From the NCBI RefSeq assembly GCF_009856625.1, contig NZ_CP047241.1, positions 1,860,001-1,924,000 on the forward strand: 64,000 bases of DNA. Direction: 5' to 3'. Under the pieces are notes generated by a model. It saw only the letters and a list, made by a program, of their open reading frames with translations, did not search any database and had not been told where the DNA came from. Origin of the DNA: Aquitalea denitrificans. Its GTDB lineage: Bacteria > Pseudomonadota > Gammaproteobacteria > Burkholderiales > Chromobacteriaceae. Both the position numbers and the translations under genes were made by a program. Position 1 is the first letter of the stretch. Each line of letters begins with the position of its first letter. Shown piece by piece: positions 28,066 through 36,901 of the stretch.

Positions 28066-28515
28066 ATGCATTTTGACAATCTCCCCATCCTGCTCATCCT
28101 GGCCATCTCTCTGATCGGCAATAATTTCACCGTGTCGATTGCGGCGCTAGTGCTGCTGCTGATCAAGCTTGTGGGGCTGGACAGCTGGCTGCCGGTCATC
28201 GAATCCAAGGGCATCAATGTCGGCGTGGCCATTCTGACTGCCGCCGTGCTGGTGCCGCTGGTATCCGGCCGGGTGGATGCCAGCAGTATTGCCAATGTGT
28301 TCAAGTCGCCTGCCGGGGTGATCGCGGTACTGACTGGTCTGCTGGTGGCCTGGATTGCCGGCCAGGGCGTGCCCTTCATGAAGTCCTCGCCGGAGGCGGT
28401 GACCGCGCTGATGATAGGCACCTTGGTTGGCGTGTGTTTTTTCCGTGGCTTGGCGGTGGGTCCGCTGATTGCCGGTGGCGTGGTGGCGCTGGTGCTGGGG
28501 CTGCTGAAGCTGTAA
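28066..28515 (+). CDS. DUF441 / UPF0756 family membrane protein (YeaL-like)
   Basis: A 149-residue integral membrane protein with about four hydrophobic segments: residues 5-30, 48-66, 80-100 and 110-148. The sequence MHFDNLPILLILAISLIGNN and the segment around FKSPAGVIAVLTGLLVAW match the widespread DUF441 family, whose function is unknown. ATG 28066 is the only start compatible with the family N-terminus. Single-gene unit after the tartrate terminator. Confidence 0.85.
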   Translation: MHFDNLPILLILAISLIGNNFTVSIAALVLLLIKLVGLDSWLPVIESKGINVGVAILTAAVLVPLVSGRVDASSIANVFKSPAGVIAVLTGLLVAWIAGQGVPFMKSSPEAVTALMIGTLVGVCFFRGLAVGPLIAGGVVALVLGLLKL

Positions 28516-28572
28516 GGTCGCTGCCGACCGGCGGCTAGCTGCCCGTGAGGATCTGCTCGGCCAGTATGATGT

Positions 28573-28701
28573 ATGTGCTGTCGCACGCGGTGGTGCCTGG
28601 TCGGCGCGCTGTATCTGGCCATGCTCAGCCTGTGCATGTTGCAGGATGTGTTGCTGTCCGGGCTGTTTGTTGATTTGCTGCTGTTGGGAAAGTTGGTCTG
28701 A
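28573..28701 (+). CDS. Possible 42-residue membrane miniprotein
   Basis: In the otherwise empty 354-bp gap 28516-28869 one short frame looks protein-like: a basic start (MCCRTRW) followed by a continuous hydrophobic stretch (LVGALYLAMLSLCML, then LLSGLFVDLLLLG) and a stop. The ribosome-binding site is weak. No family recognised; it may be chance. The rest of the gap shows nothing I can name. Confidence 0.22.
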   Translation: MCCRTRWCLVGALYLAMLSLCMLQDVLLSGLFVDLLLLGKLV

Positions 28702-28869
28702 GTGGCGGCGGCCACGGAATCTGGCTGCTGACATACAAGTGCTCAAATCCGGAAAACATTCCCGTGCAAGGGTTTGAGGCAGGGTGGGGGTGTTGCGAAG
28801 GGGCTTGCTGCCCGGGGGCTTGGCGGAGAGAATGTATGCCTTTGCGTTTGATGCAGTAAAGGATATTGC

Positions 28870-29787
28870 ATGTTCTCAGCCGCCACATGGCAAGACGGGG
28901 CAGGGTTTTGCCAGCCACTGTTGACGGTTGGCATGGCCTGGAGTCTCGCCCTGGCCGGTGGCGTGGTACAGGCCGGCGAGGTCAGCGTCAACTGGCAGAT
29001 GCCCGACTATCCGCCGGTCATCATTACCAGCGGCCCATATCAGGGGACGGGCTACGCCGATGTGTTCCTGCGCTATTTCATCGAACGTACGCCCGAGTTC
29101 CACCACGTGGTGCAAAACTCCAGCATGTCACGGGTATTTGGCCTGATGAAGCAGGGGCTGCCGGTGTGCGAACCCAGCCTGCTCAAGACCGCAGAGCGTG
29201 AAGCCTACGTGGACTTCAGCGGCCCGGTGGAGTTTGTCCTGCCGCACCACCTGGTGGTGCGCGCCGACCGGGTGGGCCGTCTGGCGGCATACCGCGATGG
29301 CGGCGGGGCGGTGGATATCGCCCGGCTGATGCGCGATACCACGCTGATTACCGTGAGGCAGGAGAAACGCGGCTATCCGCCTCCGGTACTGGAGGCCATG
29401 ACGGCGGCGGCCGGGCAGAAAAACCTGCTGCTGACCAGCGATGACGACGAGGGGCCGTTCCGTCAGCTGGCCAGCGGCTGGGTGGATTACATCATCAGCT
29501 ATCCGGATGAAATCAACTGGTTTTCGCGTAAATTGCAGCTGCCGGCCGAGCAGAAATTTGTCTATCTGCCGATTGCCGGCCTGCCCGAATACACCATCGG
29601 CTATGTGGGTTGTACCAAGAGTGAGTGGGGCCGCAAGGTGGTCCGGCGGGTGAACGAGATCGTTGCCAGGGCCGGCAAGCGACCACCGTGGATTGATGCC
29701 GAGGCGCGCTGGCTGGACCCGGAGGCCGCCAGGCGCTACGAGGATGTGTTTGTCCGGCGCTCACCTTTCAAAAGCAATTCCAGGTAA
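28870..29787 (+). CDS. Periplasmic substrate-binding-like protein (TIGR02285-like)
   Basis: A 305-residue exported protein with a signal peptide ending near VVQAGEV. The body resembles type-II periplasmic binding domains of the SBP_bac_3 kind: NWQMPDYPPVIITSGPYQGTGYADVFLRYF, VFGLMKQGLPVCEPSLLKT (an early cysteine) and IGYVGCTKSEWG. Such proteins without a transporter often act as sensors. AAAGGAT precedes ATG 28870. It ends 6 bp before a diguanylate cyclase gene, so the two are almost certainly co-transcribed and may form a ligand-sensing pair. Confidence 0.75.
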   Translation: MFSAATWQDGAGFCQPLLTVGMAWSLALAGGVVQAGEVSVNWQMPDYPPVIITSGPYQGTGYADVFLRYFIERTPEFHHVVQNSSMSRVFGLMKQGLPVCEPSLLKTAEREAYVDFSGPVEFVLPHHLVVRADRVGRLAAYRDGGGAVDIARLMRDTTLITVRQEKRGYPPPVLEAMTAAAGQKNLLLTSDDDEGPFRQLASGWVDYIISYPDEINWFSRKLQLPAEQKFVYLPIAGLPEYTIGYVGCTKSEWGRKVVRRVNEIVARAGKRPPWIDAEARWLDPEAARRYEDVFVRRSPFKSNSR

Positions 29788-29793
29788 GCCGGC

Positions 29794-31092
29794 ATGTACA
29801 CGTTTTCCTCCTGGCATGGCCTGCGCCAGATCTGCACCCGTTTGAGTCACGGCATGTCCAGCGTGCTGGCCCGGCGCATGCTGTTGTGGATTGTCTGCAT
29901 CAGCGCCAGCGCGGCATTGATTGCCACCTCGGTACAGCTGTTTTTCGACTACCGGCAGGATGTGTCCGATCTGGAAAAGGGCATGCATTACATCGAGCAG
30001 AACCAGCTGCCCGGTTTGGCCGATGCCGCCTGGAACTTCAATGTCGCCAGCATGCAGGTACAACTGGATGGTATCGGCCATTCGCCCTGGGTTGCCGGGG
30101 CCATGGTGCGCTATGGCCCCAGCCAGCAGGCGGAGCTGACCACCGGCCAGATGGACCGCGATGCGGACCGCATCTACCGCTTTGCCCTGCGGCGTCATGG
30201 CATGGTGGTGGGGATGATCTACATCGAGCCTAACCTGCACACCCTGTATGGCCGTACCCTGGACCGCATTGCCATCGTGCTGGCGGCACAGACGGCCAAG
30301 TCCATGGTCACCTCGATCTGCATCCTGCTGTTGATTTCATGGATGATCACCCGCCACCTGACGCAAATGGCGGAATTTGCCCAATCATTCGAACCAGGCA
30401 AGCGTTTGCGTCCCTTTGTGCTGCATCGTCGGCATGCGCATCAGGATGAGCTGAGCGTGCTGGCCGATGGCCTGAATGATGCCTATGCCCGCCTGCAGCG
30501 GGCGCATGATTTCGAGGTGCACCATAACGATATCCTGATGCAGGAAGTGGCACTGCGCACGGCTGAACTGCAGGATGCGCATGCGCGGCTGGCACGGCAG
30601 GCAATCAGTGACAAGCTGACTGGTGCGCTCAACCGTTTTGGGCTGGAAGAGCGCTTTGCCGTTGAAATGCAGCGTGCGCAGGCAGAGGGGCGCCAACTGG
30701 CGGTAATCATGGCCGATATCGACAAGTTCAAGCAGGTAAACGATCGCTGGGGCCATCTGGTTGGTGATACGTTGCTGCAGGATTTCACTGCCATCCTGCA
30801 AGATAGGCTGCGCGCAAGCGATACCCTGGCACGCTGGGGTGGCGAGGAATTTGTGGTGTTGTGTCCGGATACCAGCCTAGAGCAGGCCATGCAGCTGGCC
30901 GAGCACATGCGCGCCTGCGTTGCGGCACACCGCTTTGCCGTGGTGGACAGTGCAAGCAGCAGCTTTGGCGTGGCCGCATGGCGCAGCGGCGACGTGACCG
31001 ACAGCCTGGTGAAGCGGGTGGACGATGCCCTGTACCGTGCCAAGCAGAATGGCCGCAACCGGGTTTGCCCGGAAGCGCCGGCACAAGCCTAG
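29794..31092 (+). CDS. Membrane-bound diguanylate cyclase (GGDEF domain)
   Basis: A 432-residue signalling enzyme making cyclic di-GMP. Two membrane segments (about residues 28-50 and 170-190) enclose a periplasmic sensor region; a coiled-coil linker (about 215-270) leads to the GGDEF domain (275-430) with DKLTGALNRFGLEERF, MADIDKFKQVNDRWGHLVGD and the active-site loop WGGEEF. The catalytic motif is intact. No classic RxxD inhibitory site is evident before WGGEEF (it reads LRASDTLARWGGEEF), so product inhibition may be weak. Co-transcribed with the preceding binding-protein gene. Confidence 0.9.
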   Translation: MYTFSSWHGLRQICTRLSHGMSSVLARRMLLWIVCISASAALIATSVQLFFDYRQDVSDLEKGMHYIEQNQLPGLADAAWNFNVASMQVQLDGIGHSPWVAGAMVRYGPSQQAELTTGQMDRDADRIYRFALRRHGMVVGMIYIEPNLHTLYGRTLDRIAIVLAAQTAKSMVTSICILLLISWMITRHLTQMAEFAQSFEPGKRLRPFVLHRRHAHQDELSVLADGLNDAYARLQRAHDFEVHHNDILMQEVALRTAELQDAHARLARQAISDKLTGALNRFGLEERFAVEMQRAQAEGRQLAVIMADIDKFKQVNDRWGHLVGDTLLQDFTAILQDRLRASDTLARWGGEEFVVLCPDTSLEQAMQLAEHMRACVAAHRFAVVDSASSSFGVAAWRSGDVTDSLVKRVDDALYRAKQNGRNRVCPEAPAQA

Positions 31093-31358
31093 TGGTTTTT
31101 GCCTTCTGTCACCGGCAGTGGCGGCATGTGCCGCCCAGACCAGGGGCCAGCAAGCCGTTTTTCGGGCGGCCCGTCGACCCGCTTTGTTAGCGTAAGCAGC
31201 AAACTGGCCTTGCCTGATGCGGCCAATCCGCTCTGACCGGCAGCTTTGTCTACCCTTGCCAAGGGGCGGCGCGGTGCAGCTGATCCAGATCAATAATGCC
31301 GCAAGCAGGGCTGATTGGTGATTCACCTGTGCCGCCAAACGGTGCTATCTTGCCGGGT

Positions 31359-31733
31359 ATGAAAGCCTTGTACCGTTTCCTGCTGATGTTTCTGCTCGCG
31401 CTTCCGGCACTTAATGTGCTGGCGGCGGGTGCCGACATGGCCATGGCCGGCGAGGCAATCATATCGGCAGACTGCATGGCCCATGAAACCCATGCTGCCT
31501 GCCATGAGGAAACCGCAGGCAAGATGCCGACACATGCCGCCAATGCAAAAGCTGCGCATGGCATGTTGTGCAGCGGTGCCGGCTGCGTGCAGCTCTGCGC
31601 GCCTTCCTTGTTCCAGCAAGCAGCCTGGTCTGCCACGCCGCTAGCCCAGGTCGGTATTTTTGTCCCCACCCAGCCCGCTGCACTGGCTGGCATCACCCTT
31701 TCTCCGCCACATCGTCCGCCTTTACTGGCCTGA
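31359..31733 (+). CDS. Small exported His/Met/Cys-rich protein (putative copper handling)
   Basis: A 124-residue protein with a signal peptide (MKALYRFLLMFLLALPALNV). The mature part is rich in potential soft-metal ligands: DCMAHETHAACHEE, KMPTHAANAKAAHGMLCSGAGC and LCAP. This composition is seen in CopL-like and other copper-resistance accessory proteins, but I cannot name a family. First of five small exported proteins on the same strand. A 266-bp gap separates it from the diguanylate cyclase. Confidence 0.6.
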   Translation: MKALYRFLLMFLLALPALNVLAAGADMAMAGEAIISADCMAHETHAACHEETAGKMPTHAANAKAAHGMLCSGAGCVQLCAPSLFQQAAWSATPLAQVGIFVPTQPAALAGITLSPPHRPPLLA

Positions 31734-31803
31734 CAGCATTTTCCGATTTGCCGGCCTATTGCCGGTCATCCGAATCCTTGTCATTGCCAGAAGGAGGGCC
31801 ATC

Positions 31804-32241
31804 ATGGCCACCATCCGTACCCGCATTTTTGCCGCCTTGTTCGGCGCGTTTAGCACCGCTGTTTTTGCCGCTACCCCGGTCACGCTGTACAAGAGCCCCA
31901 CTTGCAGCTGCTGCGAGGCCTATATCAGCTATCTCAAGCACAACGGTTTTGATGTCAGCGCCATCAATCGTGATGACATGCAGCCGATCAAGCAGCAGAT
32001 GGGGGTTACCCCCGGTCTGGGCAGCTGCCATACCGCCAAGATCGGCCGCTACACTATTGAAGGTCATGTGCCGGTGGCCGCCATCAAGAAGCTGCTTGCC
32101 AGCAAGGCCGACGTGGTGGGCCTGTCTGCCCCCGGCATGCCACTGAACAGCCCCGGCATGGGTGAAGAAAAGCCAGGCACGCTGGCCATCTACACCATGA
32201 GCAAAGACCAACGTACCGGCGTGCTGTTTGGCCGTTTCTGA
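31804..32241 (+). CDS. DUF411 (CopG-like) metal-binding protein
   Basis: A 145-residue exported protein of the DUF411 family found in copper/silver resistance clusters. The hallmark CSCCEAYISYLKHNGF follows the signal peptide (VTLYKSPTCSCCEA); other conserved parts are QQMGVTPGLGSCHTAKIGRYTIEGHVP, KADVVGLSAPGMP and SPGMG. GAAGGAGGGCCATC precedes ATG 31804. Probably handles copper in the periplasm. Confidence 0.85.
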   Translation: MATIRTRIFAALFGAFSTAVFAATPVTLYKSPTCSCCEAYISYLKHNGFDVSAINRDDMQPIKQQMGVTPGLGSCHTAKIGRYTIEGHVPVAAIKKLLASKADVVGLSAPGMPLNSPGMGEEKPGTLAIYTMSKDQRTGVLFGRF

Positions 32242-32305
32242 GTCATTGCCTGACGGGGTGGGGCCAGGCTTTGGCCATTTCATCCCGCCGGGCGGGAGCT
32301 GTGCA

Positions 32306-32794
32306 ATGTACTATCAACGACACATTCTGCTGCTGGCACTACTGCTGCCCGCCACTGCCATGGCCCAGATGAAGGGCATGGACATGCCGAAGCACTTTGC
32401 TTTTGGCCAGCCTGCACCGGAATCCGAGGCCACGCGGACCATCCATGTCGAAGCCACCGACACCATGCGGCTTAATTTCGATGCCATGAACATCCACCGG
32501 GGTGAGGTGGTGAAGTTTGTCGTGAGCAATAGCGGGCAGGCTGTGCATGAATTTGCCATCGGCGATGAGGCATTCCGCAAGAAGCATATGCTGGAAATGC
32601 GCAAACAGATGGCGGGAATGGAACATCACGATGTCAATGTGCTATCCATCAAGGGGGGTGAGACTAAAACCATTGTCTGGCGCTTTGATCCGCTCAAGAG
32701 CAAGTCCGTCCTGTTTGCCTGTTATGTGCCAGGGCACTTCGAAGCTGGCATGTATCACCGGCATGTCATGCTGAAACAAGCCTTGCCCAATTGA
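32306..32794 (+). CDS. Periplasmic cupredoxin-domain protein
   Basis: A 162-residue exported cupredoxin. After the signal peptide (MYYQRHILLLALLLPATAMA) and a Met/His segment, the beta-barrel carries a type-1 copper ligand set: His in AVHEFAIGD and the C-x4-H-x4-M loop in ACYVPGHFEAGMYH. The middle has a His/Met-rich insertion (MLEMRKQMAGMEHHDVN). Likely binds copper for tolerance or electron transfer, resembling CopI-type proteins. Third gene of the metal cluster, preceded by GGGAG. Confidence 0.85.
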   Translation: MYYQRHILLLALLLPATAMAQMKGMDMPKHFAFGQPAPESEATRTIHVEATDTMRLNFDAMNIHRGEVVKFVVSNSGQAVHEFAIGDEAFRKKHMLEMRKQMAGMEHHDVNVLSIKGGETKTIVWRFDPLKSKSVLFACYVPGHFEAGMYHRHVMLKQALPN

Positions 32795-32820
32795 TTGGCA
32801 CAGCGCGTGGAGTAGACAAG

Positions 32821-33216
32821 ATGTCCACCTTGTACCGGATACGCCAACAACTGCATACCTGGAGCCGGCTAGTGCTGGCGGCCTGGGTATTGGCGTTTAC
32901 GCTGGTCGCGGTGGCAAATTGCCATACCATGCCGATGGAGCCGGATCATGAACACGCCAGCTTGCTGGCGCAATGGCAGCATGCCCATGACCAGCCCCAC
33001 CATGAATTGTGTAGCAAGGTCTGTGCCGATGCCCAGCACGGCCTGGTGAAAGCCGATTCACACGGGCAGCCGCACATGTCCTTGCTGCTATTGGTCATCA
33101 GCCTGATCTGGCTGGGTGGGCCGGCCATCACCTTTCTTTTGCCGCAGGCGATCCGGGCATGGCCACGGCCACCCGCCCGGCCGCTACGCCTGCAGTTTTC
33201 CCGCTTCAACAACTAG
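32821..33216 (+). CDS. His-rich two-segment membrane protein of unknown function
   Basis: A 131-residue protein with two hydrophobic segments (about residues 20-42 and 95-118) flanking a histidine/cysteine-rich loop (CHTMPMEPDHEHASL, then HAHDQPHHELCSKVC). The loop composition suggests metal binding. GGAG lies before ATG 32821, and only 26 bp separate it from the cupredoxin gene, so they are probably co-transcribed. No family recognised. Confidence 0.55.
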   Translation: MSTLYRIRQQLHTWSRLVLAAWVLAFTLVAVANCHTMPMEPDHEHASLLAQWQHAHDQPHHELCSKVCADAQHGLVKADSHGQPHMSLLLLVISLIWLGGPAITFLLPQAIRAWPRPPARPLRLQFSRFNN

Positions 33217-33308
33217 CCCCGCATGCGGGATGGGTTGGCCATTCCCATGTCCCCCTTCCTGCCATTGCGGCAGGGTATTTCTTTGTCACGTCTATACGGA
33301 GTCGAATC

Positions 33309-33791
33309 ATGAAAACCCAATGGAAAACCGTCATCGCCCTGGCCATTGTTGCCGCCACTTTTGGCGCACAGGCAAATGAAGCCCATCACCAGGATGCTTC
33401 CGCTGCCGTCGTCAACAAGAAAGCCGCCAAGCCCGCTGTCAAAAAAACGCCAGCCAGCAAGGTGATGCCATCAAATAAAGAGATGGAAATGCAGATGGAA
33501 AAAATGAATGCAGTACACGCCAAAATGGCCGCCGCCAAAACGCCTGAAGAACGGCAGGCTGCGATGCAGGAAGGAATGGCCGTGATGAAGGACAGCATGG
33601 GCATGATGAAGCAAATGCATATGGAGCACTGTCAGGACGGCATGTCCAATGCGGGCATGATGAAGGGCATGAAGCCGGGTGATGGCATGCCGATGAAATC
33701 CATGATGCAGGGCGATGTGCGCATGATGGACATGATGATGCAGATGCTGGATCAGCAGTCGTCGATGATGAAAATGCCGATGGCGCAATAA
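33309..33791 (+). CDS. Met-rich exported protein (putative periplasmic copper binder)
   Basis: A 160-residue protein: signal peptide (MKTQWKTVIALAIVAATFGAQA), a lysine/alanine-rich spacer, then a remarkable methionine-rich half with repeats such as MEMQMEKMNAVHAKM, MKDSMGMMKQMHMEHC, MMKGMKPGDGMPMKSMM and MMDMMMQMLDQQSSMMKM. Methionine clusters of this sort bind Cu(I) in CopA/PcoE-like proteins. ACGGAG precedes ATG 33309. Last gene of the metal cluster. Confidence 0.65.
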   Translation: MKTQWKTVIALAIVAATFGAQANEAHHQDASAAVVNKKAAKPAVKKTPASKVMPSNKEMEMQMEKMNAVHAKMAAAKTPEERQAAMQEGMAVMKDSMGMMKQMHMEHCQDGMSNAGMMKGMKPGDGMPMKSMMQGDVRMMDMMMQMLDQQSSMMKMPMAQ

Positions 33792-34058
33792 TGGCCGGGC
33801 AGGGCCGGTAGCCGTCTTCATGCTGGTCCTGCCTTGTCGGCCTTGAACACACCGCGCTGTTCTCCTGAGCAAGTGCGCTTTGTTTGCCGCCGTCTTTTCC
33901 TGACACCGGGCTTGCACAGAAGGTTAAAATAGGCCGGCTTGAAACAGGTGTTTCAAGTGAACGCTGTTGATTCTTGTACTGCCTGTCAACCCGCCAACCT
34001 TGCATGTGATTTCCTGCCATCGGCTGGTGCAGGCCGGGGGACGGGCTTGCCTGTCGGT

Positions 34059-34101
34059 GTAAGTTTTTGTAAGCAATGCCGGCTGGCAGGTCGATTAGAA
34101 T
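34059..34101 (+). promoter_or_regulatory. GTAAG direct repeats and -10 element of the response regulator promoter
   Basis: GTAAG occurs at 34059-34063 and 34069-34073, exactly 10 bp apart, in the block GTAAGTTTTTGTAAGCAATG. A good -10 box TAGAAT lies at 34096-34101, with no recognisable -35 hexamer 17 bp upstream; the repeats sit next to that place. This is how PhoB/OmpR-type activators act on class II promoters. The 339-bp gap 33792-34130 contains nothing else that I can identify. Confidence 0.55.
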
Positions 34102-34130
34102 GCTTGGCCTTGAACGATGCAGAACAGATT

Positions 34131-34793
34131 GTGGCAAAGATCTTATTGGTAGAAGACGAGGCCGAGCTGCGTGAGGAGCTGGCCAGATTCCTGCTGCGTA
34201 GTGGGCATCAGGTATGGCAGGCCGGCTCCATGGCAGAGTTTTCGGCACTGCAAGTTGTAACTGACATTGCAATTCTGGATATCGGCCTGCCGGATGGCAC
34301 CGGGCTGGATGTGGCGCATGTCATTCGTCGCGAATCACCACGTACCGGCATCATCATGCTGACGGCCCGCAGTTCAACACAGGACATGCTCAGCGGCCTG
34401 AATGGCGGTGCCGACCACTATCTGGTAAAGCCGTTCCGCTTGCTGGAGCTGGATGCCATCATCAACGCCTTGTACCGTCGTATCGGGGGTGACTGGTGTC
34501 TGAATCTGCGCACGCGCCAGCTGCTTTCACCGCAAGGGCTGCATATCTCCCTGTCGCTGGCCGAACTGTTGTTGTTTCAGCAACTTGCTGCCACCGGTCT
34601 GCAGATATTGAATCGCAAGAATCTGGTTGAAGCACTGGGATTTAACTGGCTGGATTTCGACATGCGCCGGCTGGATACCATGATCAGCCGACTGCGCAAG
34701 CGTTGGGCCGATGAAACCGGCACGGCCTTGCCGCTGAAAACCGAACATGGCAAGGGCTACAGCTTTCTTGCCACGATTGCCCAGCTGCAGTAA
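34131..34793 (+). CDS. OmpR/PhoB-family response regulator
   Basis: A 220-residue two-component regulator. The receiver domain (1-115) has the acidic pair in LLVEDEAELREE, phospho-acceptor Asp50 in AILDIGLPDG, Thr in IIMLTARSS and Lys in YLVKPFRLLEL; a winged-helix DNA-binding domain (about 125-218) ends with MISRLRKRWADETGTALPLKTEHGKGYSFL. GTG 34131 is chosen because the domain starts at once and the -10 element lies about 30 bp upstream; a TTG at 34110 is possible. Convergent with a histidine kinase gene 17 bp away, its probable partner. Confidence 0.87.
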   Translation: MAKILLVEDEAELREELARFLLRSGHQVWQAGSMAEFSALQVVTDIAILDIGLPDGTGLDVAHVIRRESPRTGIIMLTARSSTQDMLSGLNGGADHYLVKPFRLLELDAIINALYRRIGGDWCLNLRTRQLLSPQGLHISLSLAELLLFQQLAATGLQILNRKNLVEALGFNWLDFDMRRLDTMISRLRKRWADETGTALPLKTEHGKGYSFLATIAQLQ

Positions 34794-34810
34794 GGCTGCA
34801 GTCAGCCAGG

Positions 34811-36814
34811 CTAGGCCGGGCTGATATCGGCTACTGCGGCAATATGTAGTGGCAAACACAGATGGATTCTGCAGCCTTTGCCTTCCAGGCTGTCTATTTC
34901 CAGTCGACCACCCTGGTTTTCCATCAGTTTGCGCGCCAGCATCAAGCCCAGGCCGCTACCTGGCTTGCCGGTACTGTTTGCACCGCGAAAATGTGGTTCA
35001 AATACGCGTGCAAGTGTTTCTGCGCTCATTCCGGGCCCGTTATCCCTGATGAAAATATTGATGTGATCACCAGCAGCGCTGCCGGTAAACAAGATGGTGG
35101 ACTCCGGCGGCGTGTACTTGACCGCATTATCTGCCAGGCTGCGCAGCACCAAGAGCATCAGGTCAGGGTCGCAGACAATGTTTTCCGGCAGCAGATCCAG
35201 CTGCAAGATGAACTGATGCGCGCTGGACAGAATGGAAGCCGAGCGGGCCGCATCCTCAAGCATCATGTGCAGATTGCACTGTCGATACTGCACGCCACGC
35301 CTCATCAGCGTGAAGCTGTCCTCATTCAGATACCTGTCCAGCAACAGGCTCAGCCGGTTGGTTGCCTGCAGTATCTTGCTGTAGCGGTTGCGTGTTTCTG
35401 TGTCCAGCTCGGTGGCATCCAGCTCCAGGTTTTGTGCCGTCATGTCAATTACGGTCAGGGGAGTGCGCAGCTCATGCGAAACCGTGGCAAAGAACTCGCG
35501 CTGTTCCGCTTGTGCGCGCCGTTCTATCTGCAAGGAAGCTTCTACCCGACGTACCGCCTGCTGTAATTGCACGGTACGCTGAATAACCTGTTCTTCAAGT
35601 TCGTGTTCATTCTTTTTTGCCAGACGCAGTGCCTCGGCCTGAGCATGATCATGAGCCTCCCGCAAGGTCTTGATCTTTATGCTGACAGCGTAGTTTAGCG
35701 CAAGCATATACAGGGCCATGCCAAGATAGTAGGTATTGTCGGTCACGATATTGGATGGCAGCAGGGCGACATTGCGCAAGCTGCGCAAGGCTACCGCCAG
35801 CCAGAATGGCAATAGCGCCAGCAAGATACGCAGTGCCATCTTGTTTTTATTGCGCATGGTGTAAACAAATACCGTCCCGAACAGCATGTTCAATAATATC
35901 CATGCCTGGAATGCAGGCCTGATCCATTGCTGATCAGCCTGAAACAGCAATGTAACTGCCAGCGTTGAAAAAAACCAGTCTAACTGAACAATACGCCAGA
36001 ATACCTTGCTCTGTATTTCCAGATAATACAAAAGCAATTGCCCACCTATCGGAACGCTAAAATAAATACTGACAATCAGTATGATTTCATTCAGGTCAGA
36101 ATAATCTCCCAATAAATATTGATAGATGTATCCTTCCGAACCCAGCATGACAATCAAGTTGGATAGCGCATAAAGTGCAAACCAGCTATAGGAGCGGTCG
36201 CTGGATGCCCGGTAAAGCCAAAATCCATTCAATAGCAAGGCGAAATAGACCGATGCCAGTGCGCCGAAGAAAATCTGCTCGGTGGCAATGCTGGTGATCA
36301 GCGATTTGTATGAAAAAAATACCGGTGTGATGGTGAGGGTGTTTTGGCTTTGCAGGCGAAGGTAAATAATATATGGCTTGTTTGCCGGAATGTTCATCCT
36401 GAATACAGCATTGCGATAATCAATTTCATGATCAGACATGGGGATGTGGTCCCCCATTTTACGAATCAGCAATCTTCCTGATGCATCCTGTTCGTATAGT
36501 GTGGCGAGATCCAGCATGGGAGACTGCAGCTCCAGCCACCAATGCGCGGCCTGTTCTGGCTTGCGCACTATTTCCATTCTTATCCATACCGCACCAGGCT
36601 GATAGCCAAATGCGTTAGAGCTGGCTGCTTTGAATAGATGCTCTTTCAGACGGATTTCATTAATTTTCTTTTCACCGCTCGGATCAATCAGTGTTTTCCA
36701 TGTGTATTGCAAAGCTTCGTTAGCGGGTGCTGAAAATGCCATTTGAATATTAAGGCATGAGATCAGCACTGCAATGAATATCCATGAGCAGATGCGGTGC
36801 GGGAATACAGGCAT
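34811..36814 (-). CDS. 7TMR-DISM sensor histidine kinase
   Basis: A 667-residue membrane kinase. Signal peptide (to about 28), an extracellular 7TMR-DISMED2-type beta-sandwich domain (about 30-165), seven membrane helices (about 175-385), a coiled coil, HisKA with the phospho-histidine in FFATVSHELRTPLTVID (about 447), and HATPase with N box (SLADNAVKY), DNGPGMS and GLGLMLARKLM. 7TMR-DISM proteins are thought to sense carbohydrates or other small ligands. It lies tail-to-tail with the OmpR-type regulator and head-to-head with the autotransporter gene. Confidence 0.9.
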   Translation of the reverse strand: MPVFPHRICSWIFIAVLISCLNIQMAFSAPANEALQYTWKTLIDPSGEKKINEIRLKEHLFKAASSNAFGYQPGAVWIRMEIVRKPEQAAHWWLELQSPMLDLATLYEQDASGRLLIRKMGDHIPMSDHEIDYRNAVFRMNIPANKPYIIYLRLQSQNTLTITPVFFSYKSLITSIATEQIFFGALASVYFALLLNGFWLYRASSDRSYSWFALYALSNLIVMLGSEGYIYQYLLGDYSDLNEIILIVSIYFSVPIGGQLLLYYLEIQSKVFWRIVQLDWFFSTLAVTLLFQADQQWIRPAFQAWILLNMLFGTVFVYTMRNKNKMALRILLALLPFWLAVALRSLRNVALLPSNIVTDNTYYLGMALYMLALNYAVSIKIKTLREAHDHAQAEALRLAKKNEHELEEQVIQRTVQLQQAVRRVEASLQIERRAQAEQREFFATVSHELRTPLTVIDMTAQNLELDATELDTETRNRYSKILQATNRLSLLLDRYLNEDSFTLMRRGVQYRQCNLHMMLEDAARSASILSSAHQFILQLDLLPENIVCDPDLMLLVLRSLADNAVKYTPPESTILFTGSAAGDHINIFIRDNGPGMSAETLARVFEPHFRGANSTGKPGSGLGLMLARKLMENQGGRLEIDSLEGKGCRIHLCLPLHIAAVADISPA

Positions 36815-36901
36815 GCTTCTTATCGGCGGGAGAAAGAATGGGGCCTAATCCTAATCGGCTTTTAAAGGCTTTACCAGTTATTGGTCATTAAAAGTCGCCA
36901 A

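Noticed and set aside
31192..31196. A GTAAG before the copper-like cluster as another operator copy
   Set aside because: Only one copy is there, without the 10-bp partner, so it is most likely chance.
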